Assembly (NCBI RefSeq): GCF_029813835.1
Contig: NZ_JARVKV010000025.1
Span: 1 to 64,000, forward strand
Length of the DNA: 64,000 bases
From: Streptomyces sp. DH37
GTDB lineage: Bacteria; Actinomycetota; Actinomycetes; Streptomycetales; Streptomycetaceae
Reading direction: 5' to 3'
A model generated the notes under the pieces. That model had not been told where the DNA came from. It saw nothing but the letters and a program-made list of their open reading frames with translations, and did not search any database. Position numbers and translations under genes: made by a program. Positions 36,794 through 43,808 of the stretch are shown here, in pieces (positions within the stretch are counted from its first letter, which is position 1; every line of letters starts with the position of its first letter).

Positions 36794-37497
36794 GTGACCT
36801 CTCTCGAGAAGCCGGCCGCGGGCACGGACGGGGCCGGCGCCGCGGCATCCGGTCCGACGGTGACGGACAAGGCGCTGATGGAGGCGTTCGGCGGGGTGCG
36901 GGGCATGGTGGACACCACCGTGCCCGGCCTGGTCTTCGTGCTGGTCTACACGGTCAAGCGGGACATCCACCTCGCGGCCGTCGCGGCCCTGGGCCTGAGC
37001 GTCCTGCTCGCGCTGGTCCGCCTGGCCCGGCGCGAGACCCTCAAGCACGCCTTCAGCGGTGTCTTCGGGGTCGGGATCGGCGCGGTCTTCGCGATGATGT
37101 CGGGCGACGCCAAGAACTTCTACCTGCCGGGCATGCTCTACACCCTGGGCCTGGCGGTCGCGTACTGCGTCTCGGCGATGGTGCGCTTCCCGCTGATCGG
37201 GGTGCTGCTCGGGCCGCTGATGCGCGAGAACCTCTCCTGGCGCACCCGCAACCCCGGCCGCCTGGCGGCGTACACCAAGGCCACCTGGGCCTGGGGGATC
37301 GTGCTGCTGGCCAAGTCGGCCATCCTCTTCCCGATCTACTTCTGGGGCGACGCCACCCAGCTCGGCTGGGTGAAGGTGGCGCTGGGCATTCCGCCGCTGC
37401 TGCTGTGCGTCTACCTGACCTACGTCTTCCTGGCCAAGGCCCCGCCGCCTCTCCGCGTACCCGCTGTACCGGCCCCATCGGCCGTACCGGCCCGCGG
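36794..37497 (+). CDS. DUF3159 family membrane protein (frame without a stop at the usual place)
   Basis: About the first 225 codons encode the actinobacterial DUF3159 protein: ALMEAFGGVRGMVDTTVPGL, then some six membrane helices to LLLCVYLTYVFLAKAPPP. Homologues end soon after this point, but here the frame stays open to a stop at 39197-39199 (801 codons), running antisense through both TrkA genes. No stop exists in any + frame before 37755, so a one-base frameshift does not restore a normal end. The coordinates given cover only the supported domain; the formal ORF is 36794-39199. Confidence 0.75.
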
Positions 37498-38181
37498 TCA
37501 GTCCCGGGGCTCGTCCGGCTCGCGCCGCACCGACAGCAGCTCCTCCAGCTGCTCCTCGCGCGACTGCGCGGCGACGAACAGCAGCTCGTCGCCCGGCTCC
37601 AGGGAGTCCTCGGCGCCCGGCGTCAGCACCCTGCTGCCGCGGATTATCGTCACCAGCGAGGTGTCCTCGGGCCACTCCACGTCGCCCACCCGCGTGCCGG
37701 CCAGCGCCGACTCCGGGGGCAGGGTCAGCTCGACCAGGTTGGCGTCGCCCTGGCTGAAGCGCAGCAGCCGCACCAGATCGCCGACGCTGACGGCCTCCTC
37801 GACCAGCGCGGACATCAGCCGCGGGGTCGAGACGGCCACGTCGACGCCCCAGGACTCGTTGAACAGCCACTCGTTCTTGGGGTTGTTCACCCGTGCCACG
37901 ACCCGCGGCACCCCGTACTCGGTCTTGGCGAGCAGGGAGACCACGAGGTTGACCTTGTCGTCGCCCGTCGCGGCGATCACGACGTGGCAGCGCTGGAGCG
38001 CCGCCTCGTCCAGCGAGGTGATCTCGCAGGCGTCGGCCAGCAGCCACTCGGCCTGCGGCACCTGCTCCACCGAGATGGCGCCGGGCGACTTGTCGATCAG
38101 CAGTACCTCGTGGCCGTTCTCCAGCAGTTCGCCGGCGATGGAACGGCCCACCGCGCCGGCTCCGGCGATCGCGACCCTCAC
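37498..38181 (-). CDS. TrkA-type (RCK) potassium uptake regulator, second copy
   Basis: A 227-residue cytoplasmic regulatory subunit of a Ktr/Trk potassium channel (called CeoC in some actinobacteria). N-terminal Rossmann domain: VAIAGAGAVGRSIAGEL, with the adenine-nucleotide acidic residue in LLIDKSP; the C-terminal RCK_C domain is around LTLPPESALAGTRVGDVEWP. GTG 38181 follows GAGGAGG on the minus strand and overlaps, by GTGA, the stop of the small repeat ORF upstream. The matching membrane subunit is not in the window. Confidence 0.9.
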   Translation of the reverse strand: MRVAIAGAGAVGRSIAGELLENGHEVLLIDKSPGAISVEQVPQAEWLLADACEITSLDEAALQRCHVVIAATGDDKVNLVVSLLAKTEYGVPRVVARVNNPKNEWLFNESWGVDVAVSTPRLMSALVEEAVSVGDLVRLLRFSQGDANLVELTLPPESALAGTRVGDVEWPEDTSLVTIIRGSRVLTPGAEDSLEPGDELLFVAAQSREEQLEELLSVRREPDEPRD

Positions 38182-38501
38182 GGCGCCTCCTCGCGGTTCC
38201 CCCGGGCCCCCGGCCCGAGGACGTCTCCGTCTCCGTCCCCGTCTCCGCGGACGCGGCGCGGAGGCGCGTTCCTCATGGCCGTCCGCGGCCCGGTGGCCGC
38301 ACGTGCGTCGCTCACGGTGCCTTCCGTGTTCGCTTCTCCGCCCGTGCGGCGTGTCGGTGCGGGTTGCGTGGTCGTCTGCGGGCCGGTGGCCGCACGTGCG
38401 TCGCTCACGGTGCCTTCCGTGTTCGCTTCTCCGCCCGTGCGGCGTGCCGGTGCGGGTTGCGTGGTCGTCCGCGGCCCGGTGGCCGCACGTGCGCCGCTCA
38501 C
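38178..38501 (-). CDS. Small repeat-containing ORF between the two TrkA genes
   Basis: A 107-codon frame made largely of a 31-residue repeat beginning VS(D/G)ARAATGP and ending GGEANTEGT: two full copies and a diverged third. Its GTG (38501) overlaps the stop of the upstream TrkA gene as GTGA behind a good GGAAGGGGAG ribosome-binding site, and its own stop overlaps the GTG of the downstream TrkA gene the same way. That double coupling argues it is translated; the composition (Ala/Thr/Arg/Pro) argues the product may be unstructured. It could equally be a passive DNA repeat inserted between two genes that were once coupled directly. Confidence 0.45.
   Translation of the reverse strand: MSGARAATGPRTTTQPAPARRTGGEANTEGTVSDARAATGPQTTTQPAPTRRTGGEANTEGTVSDARAATGPRTAMRNAPPRRVRGDGDGDGDVLGPGARGNREEAP
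38277..38501. repeat. 93-bp tandem repeat, about 2.4 copies
   Basis: Full units 38277-38369 and 38370-38462 and a partial unit 38463-38501, nearly identical. Each unit contains the perfect palindrome CGCACGTGCG (38298-38307, 38391-38400, 38484-38493). The period is a multiple of three. The array occupies almost the whole gap between the two TrkA genes. Confidence 0.92.
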
Positions 38502-39166
38502 CGAAGCTCCCCTTCCGGTCCCCGGGAGAACGCCGCCTCGACGTCGCCGACCCGGTCGCAGCGCATCATCACGTGCACCAGATCGCCCTCCTGGATCACG
38601 GTGTCGGACGTGGGCAGCATCGCCTCGCCCAGCCTGGTGATGAAGGCGACCCGGGTGCCCGTCTCCTGCTGGAGGCGGCTCACCCGGTGCCCGACCCAGG
38701 CGGTGGAGGCGTGCACCTCGGCGAGCTGGACGCCGCCGGTCGGATCCAGCCACAGCGGCTCCGCCCCCGAGGGCAGGAGCCGCCGCAGCATCTGGTCGGC
38801 CGTCCAGCGGACCGTGGCGACGGTCGGGATGCCCAGCCGCTGGTAGACCTCGGCGCGGCGGGGGTCGTAGATGCGGGCCGCCACGTTCTCCACCCCGAAC
38901 ATCTCGCGCGCCACGCGGGCCGCGATGATGTTGGAGTTGTCGCCGCTGCTGACCGCCGCGAACGCCCCGGCCTCCTCTATCCCCGCCTCGCGCAGGGTGT
39001 CGCGGTCGAAGCCGACACCCTCCACACGGCGTCCGCCGAAGGACGAGCCCAGGCGGCGGAAGGCCGCCGGGTCCCGGTCGATGATCGCGACCGTGTGACC
39101 CCGCTGCTCCAGGGTCCGGGCGAGCGCGGCGCCGACGCGTCCGCACCCCATGATGACGATGTGCAT
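38498..39166 (-). CDS. TrkA-type (RCK) potassium uptake regulator, first copy
   Basis: A 222-residue RCK protein paired with the gene at 37498-38181 (CeoB-like). The Rossmann motif is IVIMGCGRVGAALARTLE with IIDRDPAAF following; the C-terminal domain reads VQLAEVHASTAWVGHRVSRL. The two RCK subunits are expected to form a heteromeric nucleotide-gated ring controlling potassium uptake. ATG 39166. Its stop codon sits inside the partial third copy of the 93-bp repeat. Confidence 0.9.
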   Translation of the reverse strand: MHIVIMGCGRVGAALARTLEQRGHTVAIIDRDPAAFRRLGSSFGGRRVEGVGFDRDTLREAGIEEAGAFAAVSSGDNSNIIAARVAREMFGVENVAARIYDPRRAEVYQRLGIPTVATVRWTADQMLRRLLPSGAEPLWLDPTGGVQLAEVHASTAWVGHRVSRLQQETGTRVAFITRLGEAMLPTSDTVIQEGDLVHVMMRCDRVGDVEAAFSRGPEGELR

Positions 39167-39276
39167 GAGGCCGCTACCCCGTACCTTCCCCTGCTGTGAC
39201 GACCCGGGCCGACATCGCGCATCATCCTTTCCGCCCCCGTCGGGGCACCTGCCGGGGCTGCTGTCCGGCCGTAACG

Positions 39277-41451
39277 CTACCCGGCATCCGGTCCGGCGGA
39301 GCCCCCGCGGTCCCGCGCGGCGTCCCCGGGTCGCCCGCCGGAGTGCTCCTCCGGGCGCGTTCCGCCGTCGCGGCGGCTCAGCGCGCTGGGCCACCACACG
39401 GCCGGGCCGATGTCCCTCACCAGGGCGGGGACCAGCAGGGACCGTACGACGATGGTGTCCAGCAGGACGCCGAACGCGACGATGAAGGCGATCTGCACCA
39501 GGAACGCCAGCGGGATCACCACCAGCGCCGCGAAGGTGGCCGCCAGCACCACACCGGCCGAGGTGATCACCCCGCCGGTGGCGGTCAGCCCCTTGAGCAC
39601 GCCGAAGCGGGTGCCGTGGCGGAGCGACTCCTCGCGGACCCGGGTCATCAGGAAGATGTTGTAGTCCACCCCGAGCGCGACGAGGAACACGAAGCCGTAC
39701 AGGGGGATGGAGGCGTCCGTGCCGCTGAAGCCGAGGAGGTTGTCGAAGACCAGCGAGGCGACGCCGAGGGTGGCCAGGAAGTTGAGGGCCACGGTCGCCA
39801 CCAGCAGCACCGGCCCCACCAGCGAGCGCAGCAGCCCGATCAGGATGACCAGGATGATCACCAGGACGACGGGGATGATGAGCGCGCGGTCCTCCCGCGC
39901 GGTCTCCTGGGCGTCGAGCTGCTGGGCGGTGTAACCGCCGACCAGGGCGTCGGCGCCGTCGACCGCGTGCACCTCCTCCCGCAGCCGCTCGACCGTCCGC
40001 CGGGCCTCCTCGGAGTCGGAGCCGGCCGACAGGGTCGCCTCGACGGCGGCCCGCCCCCCGACGACCACCGGTTCGCCCTCGCCGGGGCCGCGCGTCCCCA
40101 CCACCGGCCGGACCGACTCCACGCCCTCGGTGCCCTGCGCGGCGGCGGTGACCTCCCGCAGCCGCTCCGCGTCCGCGATGATCACCGCGGGGTTGCCGGA
40201 GCCGCCGGGGAAGTGTTCGTTCAGCCTCTCCTGGGCGGTGACGGACTGCGCCCCGCCGACGAAGATCTCGCTCAGCGGCATGCCCCTGGAGGTCAGGGTC
40301 GGGAAGAACGCGGCGGCGGCCGCCAGGAACACCAGCGAGATCGCCCACACCCGGCGCGGGGAGCGGTCCACCAGGGAGGCGACGCGCCCCCACACACCGC
40401 GGTCGGCGCCGGTCTCGGAGGGGGCCACGGGGGGCTTGGGGCGGCTGGGCCAGTACGCGGCGCGGCCGAGCAGGGCGAGGGCGGCGGGCAGGAAGGTCAG
40501 GGCGCTGAGCACCGAGCAGGCGATGCCGATGGCGCCGACGGGGCCCAGGGCCTGGTTGTTGCGCAGATCGCTCAGGAGCAGCGCCAGCAGGGCCAGGGCG
40601 ACGGTGGCCGCGCTGGCCACGATCGCGCCCGCGGAGCGGCGCACCGCGGCGCGCACGGCGGTGAAGCGGTCGCCGCGCAGGGCGAGTTCCTCGCGGTAGC
40701 GGGCGGACAGCAGCAGTCCGTAGTCGGTGGCGGCGCCGATGACGAGGATGAACAGGATGCCCTGGACCTGGCCGTCGACGCGTACGACGTCCCGCTCGGC
40801 CAGGGAGTAGACGATGGCGGTGGCCAGGGAGAGGGCGAAGACGGAGCCCATGATGATGGCCAGCGGCAGCAGCACGCTGCGGTAGACCAGCAGCAGGATC
40901 AGCAGCACCACGCCGAGCGCGACGCCGAGCAGCAGTCCGTCGATCCCGGCGAACGCCTCGGAGAGGTCGGCCTGGGTGGCCGCCGGGCCGGCGATGTGGA
41001 CCGCGGTGCCCTCCACCCCCGCGGCCGCCTCGCGCAGGGAGCCGAGGACGTCGCCGAGCTCCTCGTCGAGGTCGGCGGCGAGCGGCACCACCCCCTGCAG
41101 CGCCTGGCCGTCCTCGGACGGCACGACGGGGGAGGGGCGGCCGGCGACGCCGGGCGCCTCGGACAGCTCGGCCAGGACGCGGCCGGCCTGCTCGCGCTGC
41201 CCGGCGTCGACGCTCCCGTCCTCCGCCTCCCAGACGACGATCGCGGGCAGGGTCTCGGTGGGGCGGAAGTCCTGGTAGGCCTCCGTCACCCTGGTCGACT
41301 CGGCGTTCTCGGGCAGGAAGGAGGACTGGTCGTTGGTGGAGACCTCGCCGATCTTCCCGGCGTACGGGCCGAAGGCGCCCCCGACGGCCAGCCAGACGAC
41401 GAGCAGCGCTGCGGGCACCAGCCACCGGAGGCTGGGCGATGTGGGTTTCAT
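39277..41451 (-). CDS. MMPL family (RND-type) transporter
   Basis: A 724-residue transporter of the MMPL/HAE2 group: a first membrane helix, a long extracytoplasmic loop (DQSSFLPENAESTRV), about five helices (SVFALSLATAIVYSLAE; IGAATDYGLLLSARYREEL), then a repeat of the same plan in the second half (GVDYNIFLMTRVREESLRHG). The GxxxDY/GVDYN segments bear the proton-relay aspartates. Such proteins export lipids, polyketides or drugs. It diverges from a MarR gene across a 60-100-base region with direct repeats, so the regulator probably represses it. Confidence 0.9.
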   Translation of the reverse strand: MKPTSPSLRWLVPAALLVVWLAVGGAFGPYAGKIGEVSTNDQSSFLPENAESTRVTEAYQDFRPTETLPAIVVWEAEDGSVDAGQREQAGRVLAELSEAPGVAGRPSPVVPSEDGQALQGVVPLAADLDEELGDVLGSLREAAAGVEGTAVHIAGPAATQADLSEAFAGIDGLLLGVALGVVLLILLLVYRSVLLPLAIIMGSVFALSLATAIVYSLAERDVVRVDGQVQGILFILVIGAATDYGLLLSARYREELALRGDRFTAVRAAVRRSAGAIVASAATVALALLALLLSDLRNNQALGPVGAIGIACSVLSALTFLPAALALLGRAAYWPSRPKPPVAPSETGADRGVWGRVASLVDRSPRRVWAISLVFLAAAAAFFPTLTSRGMPLSEIFVGGAQSVTAQERLNEHFPGGSGNPAVIIADAERLREVTAAAQGTEGVESVRPVVGTRGPGEGEPVVVGGRAAVEATLSAGSDSEEARRTVERLREEVHAVDGADALVGGYTAQQLDAQETAREDRALIIPVVLVIILVILIGLLRSLVGPVLLVATVALNFLATLGVASLVFDNLLGFSGTDASIPLYGFVFLVALGVDYNIFLMTRVREESLRHGTRFGVLKGLTATGGVITSAGVVLAATFAALVVIPLAFLVQIAFIVAFGVLLDTIVVRSLLVPALVRDIGPAVWWPSALSRRDGGTRPEEHSGGRPGDAARDRGGSAGPDAG

Positions 41452-41503
41452 GGGCTCCCTGACCTGAAGGATGCGGGCTCCGCCCCGGCGGGCAGAAGTC
41501 TTT

Positions 41504-41529
41504 ATGAGTGAGAAACTTGATGAGTGAGA
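41504..41529. promoter_or_regulatory. Two 10-bp direct repeats in the MMPL/MarR divergent region
   Basis: ATGAGTGAGA occurs at 41504-41513 and 41520-41529, a period of 16 bases, in an unusually AT-rich patch between the divergent MMPL and MarR genes. The first copy opens a 7-codon frame (MSEKLDE, stop). A binding site for the MarR protein is plausible but MarR sites are usually palindromic, so this is tentative. Confidence 0.4.
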
Positions 41530-42044
41530 TTGTATATCGTGGGGGGGTGCGCGAATCAGACGAGCCCGCCAGCGGCGATCCCACCGGCCTCCAGGCCTTC
41601 GCCGTGCTGCTGCGCCGCATGAACGGGGAGTTCGGCCGGATGGCGCACGACTTCGCCCAGTCCCAGGGCCTCCACCCCACCGACGTGCAGGCCCTGGTGG
41701 AGATCCTGGACGCGGGGGAGGACGCGCCCGTCACCCCCGGTCTGCTGCGCGAGCGGCTCCAGCTCACCTCCGGCGCGGTCACCGCGTGCCTGGACCGCCT
41801 GGAGCGCGCCGGCCACATCCGGCGCACCCGGGACTCGGCCGACCGCAGGATCGTCCACCTCCACTACGCCCCCCGGGGCCGGAAGGTGGCCCGCGAGTAC
41901 TTCGCTCCCCTCGCGCGTGCCACCGACGCCGTGCGGCAGCGCTTCAGCGACGCGGAACTCCGCGCCGTCGTGCGCTTCCTGGCAGCCATGAACGAGGAGC
42001 TGGCCGCGCTGCGCCACCCGGACGGGAACCCTCCCGGGCGCTGA
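41520..42044 (+). CDS. MarR family transcriptional regulator
   Basis: A winged-helix regulator of about 174 residues: helices FAVLLRRMNGEFGRMAHDFAQ, recognition region LLRERLQLTSGAVTACLDRLERAGHI, and wing RTRDSADRRIVHLHYAPRG. GTG 41508, ATG 41520 and GTG 41547 are all in frame and none has a good ribosome-binding site; conserved sequence begins only after residue 20, so the start is uncertain. Divergent from the MMPL transporter and probably its ligand-responsive repressor. Its last 101 bases overlap the end of the convergent SDR-DUF2867 gene. Confidence 0.85.
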   Translation: MSEIVYRGGVRESDEPASGDPTGLQAFAVLLRRMNGEFGRMAHDFAQSQGLHPTDVQALVEILDAGEDAPVTPGLLRERLQLTSGAVTACLDRLERAGHIRRTRDSADRRIVHLHYAPRGRKVAREYFAPLARATDAVRQRFSDAELRAVVRFLAAMNEELAALRHPDGNPPGR

Positions 42045-43674
42045 CCGCCCGCTCCCGGCCCGCGCGGGCGGCACCCGCCTCGGCGGCCGAGGCGATGTTG
42101 CGCGCCATCCCGCCGAATACCACCGCGTGGAACGGCGAAACGCCCCACCAGTACGCCTGCCCCAGCAGGCCGTGCGGATGGAACAGCGCCCGCTGCCGGT
42201 AGACGGTCTCCCCCGACGGGCCGCGGCCCACCGCCAGCTCCAGCCAGGCCAGGCCCGGCAGCCGCATCTCCGCCCGCAGCCGCAGCAGCCGCCCCGGCTC
42301 GATCTCCTCCACCCGCCAGAAGTCCAGCGAGTCACCGGCCCGCAGCCGCGCCGCGTCCCGCCGCCCCCGGGCCAGCCCCACCCCGCCCACCAGCCGGTCC
42401 AGCCAGCCCCGCGCCGCCCAGGCCAGCGGGAAGGAGTACCAGCCGTTCTCGCCGCCGATGCCCTCGATCACCCGCCACAGGGCGTCGGGCGAGGCGCCGA
42501 CGGCGCGCTCGCGCACGTCGGTGTAGAGGCTGCCGCCCGCCCAGTTCGGGTCGGTGGGCAGCGGGTCGCCGGGCGCGCCGGGCACCGAAGCGGAGGACCA
42601 GCGGGTGGCCACCTCGGCGCTCTTGATCCGCCGGAGGGCCGAGTGCAGCGCCTGGTCCAGGCCCATCAGCCCGCCGGGCGGGTCGGGCACGTACCGGGCG
42701 ATGTCGTGCTCGGCGCAGACCACCTCGTGCCGCAGCGACTCCGCCAGCGGCCGGGCCACCGCGCGGGGCACCGGGGTGATCAGCCCGATCCAGTGGCTGG
42801 ACAGGCCGGGGGAGAGCACCGGCACCGGGACGATGACCCGCCTCGGCAGCCCGGCCACGGCGGCGTAGCGCCGCATCATCGCGAGGTACGTCAGCACCTC
42901 CGGGCCGCCGATGTCGAAGGTCCGGTTCACGTCCGCCGGCAGCTCCGCGCAGCCGACCAGGTAGCGCAGCACGTCGCGGACGGCGATCGGCTGGAGCCGG
43001 GTGCGCACCCAGCGCGGGGTGACCATCACCGGCAGCCGCTCGGTCAGGTAGCGCAGGATCTCGAACGACGCCGAGCCCGAACCGATGATCACCGCGGCCC
43101 GGAGCACGGCCGTCGGCACGCCCGAGGCCAGCAGCAGCCGCCCCACCTCGGCGCGGGAGCGCAGATGGGCCGACAGCTCCTCCTCGGGAACGCCCCGGGG
43201 GGTCAGGCCGCCCAGGTAGACGATCCGGCCCACCCCCGCGGCCCGCGCCTGCTCGCCGAAGATCCTCGCGGCCTCGCGGTCGGTGTCCTCGAAGCGGGAG
43301 CCGCCGCCCATGGAGTGCACCAGGTAGTAGGCGACGTCCACCCCCTCCATCGCCCCGCGCACCGACGCGGCGTCCGTCACGTCGCCCCGCACGACCTCCG
43401 CCCGCCCGGCCCAGGGGTGGTCGCGCAGCTTGGCCGGGGTGCGGGCCAGGCAGCGCACCGTGTGGCCCGCCGCCAGCAGCTCGGGCACCAGCCGGCCGCC
43501 GATGTAGCCGGTGGCCCCGGTGACCAGGCAGCGCAGCGGCCGGGCGCCCCGCCCGCCGCCGTCCCCGCCGCCGTCCGTGTCCCTGCCCGTGTCCCTGCCC
43601 GCGTCCCCGTTCGTGTTCCTGTCCGTGCCCCCGCTTGTGCCCCTGTTCATGTCCCGGCCCGTCCTCTCAGCCAT
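41944..43674 (-). CDS. NAD(P)-binding SDR protein fused to DUF2867
   Basis: A 576-residue protein. Residues about 50-330 form an atypical SDR/NmrA-like domain (CLVTGATGYIGGRLVPELL; VAYYLVHSMGGG), and the C-terminal part (about 380-530) is DUF2867, a SRPBCC-like ligand-binding domain (DSLDFWRVEEIEPGRLLRLRAEM). The first 45 residues are a low-complexity Arg/Asp/Thr/Gly tract (GRDTGRDTDGGGDGGG) encoded by imperfect repeats. ATG 43674 or ATG 43650 are possible. The last 33 codons lie antisense to the end of the MarR gene, and the conserved domain ends before that overlap. Confidence 0.83.
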   Translation of the reverse strand: MAERTGRDMNRGTSGGTDRNTNGDAGRDTGRDTDGGGDGGGRGARPLRCLVTGATGYIGGRLVPELLAAGHTVRCLARTPAKLRDHPWAGRAEVVRGDVTDAASVRGAMEGVDVAYYLVHSMGGGSRFEDTDREAARIFGEQARAAGVGRIVYLGGLTPRGVPEEELSAHLRSRAEVGRLLLASGVPTAVLRAAVIIGSGSASFEILRYLTERLPVMVTPRWVRTRLQPIAVRDVLRYLVGCAELPADVNRTFDIGGPEVLTYLAMMRRYAAVAGLPRRVIVPVPVLSPGLSSHWIGLITPVPRAVARPLAESLRHEVVCAEHDIARYVPDPPGGLMGLDQALHSALRRIKSAEVATRWSSASVPGAPGDPLPTDPNWAGGSLYTDVRERAVGASPDALWRVIEGIGGENGWYSFPLAWAARGWLDRLVGGVGLARGRRDAARLRAGDSLDFWRVEEIEPGRLLRLRAEMRLPGLAWLELAVGRGPSGETVYRQRALFHPHGLLGQAYWWGVSPFHAVVFGGMARNIASAAEAGAARAGRERAVSAREGSRPGGAARPAPRSWLPGSARRRGVPRR

Positions 43675-43808
43675 ACGGCCATGCTTGGCCCCGCCCCCAC
43701 CCCTCGCAACTCGCGCCGGACCCGCCCCGCGCCTTCCCGCCGTGACCTGCCGCACTCCGCCCGGCGGCGTTTGGGCGGGCGGGGCGGGGGAGGCTTACGA
43801 TCCTCTGC

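Noticed and set aside
38498..41827. 1109-codon minus-strand frame joining MMPL region and a TrkA gene
   Set aside because: Only the last 222 codons (TrkA) are real; the MMPL protein lies in another frame.
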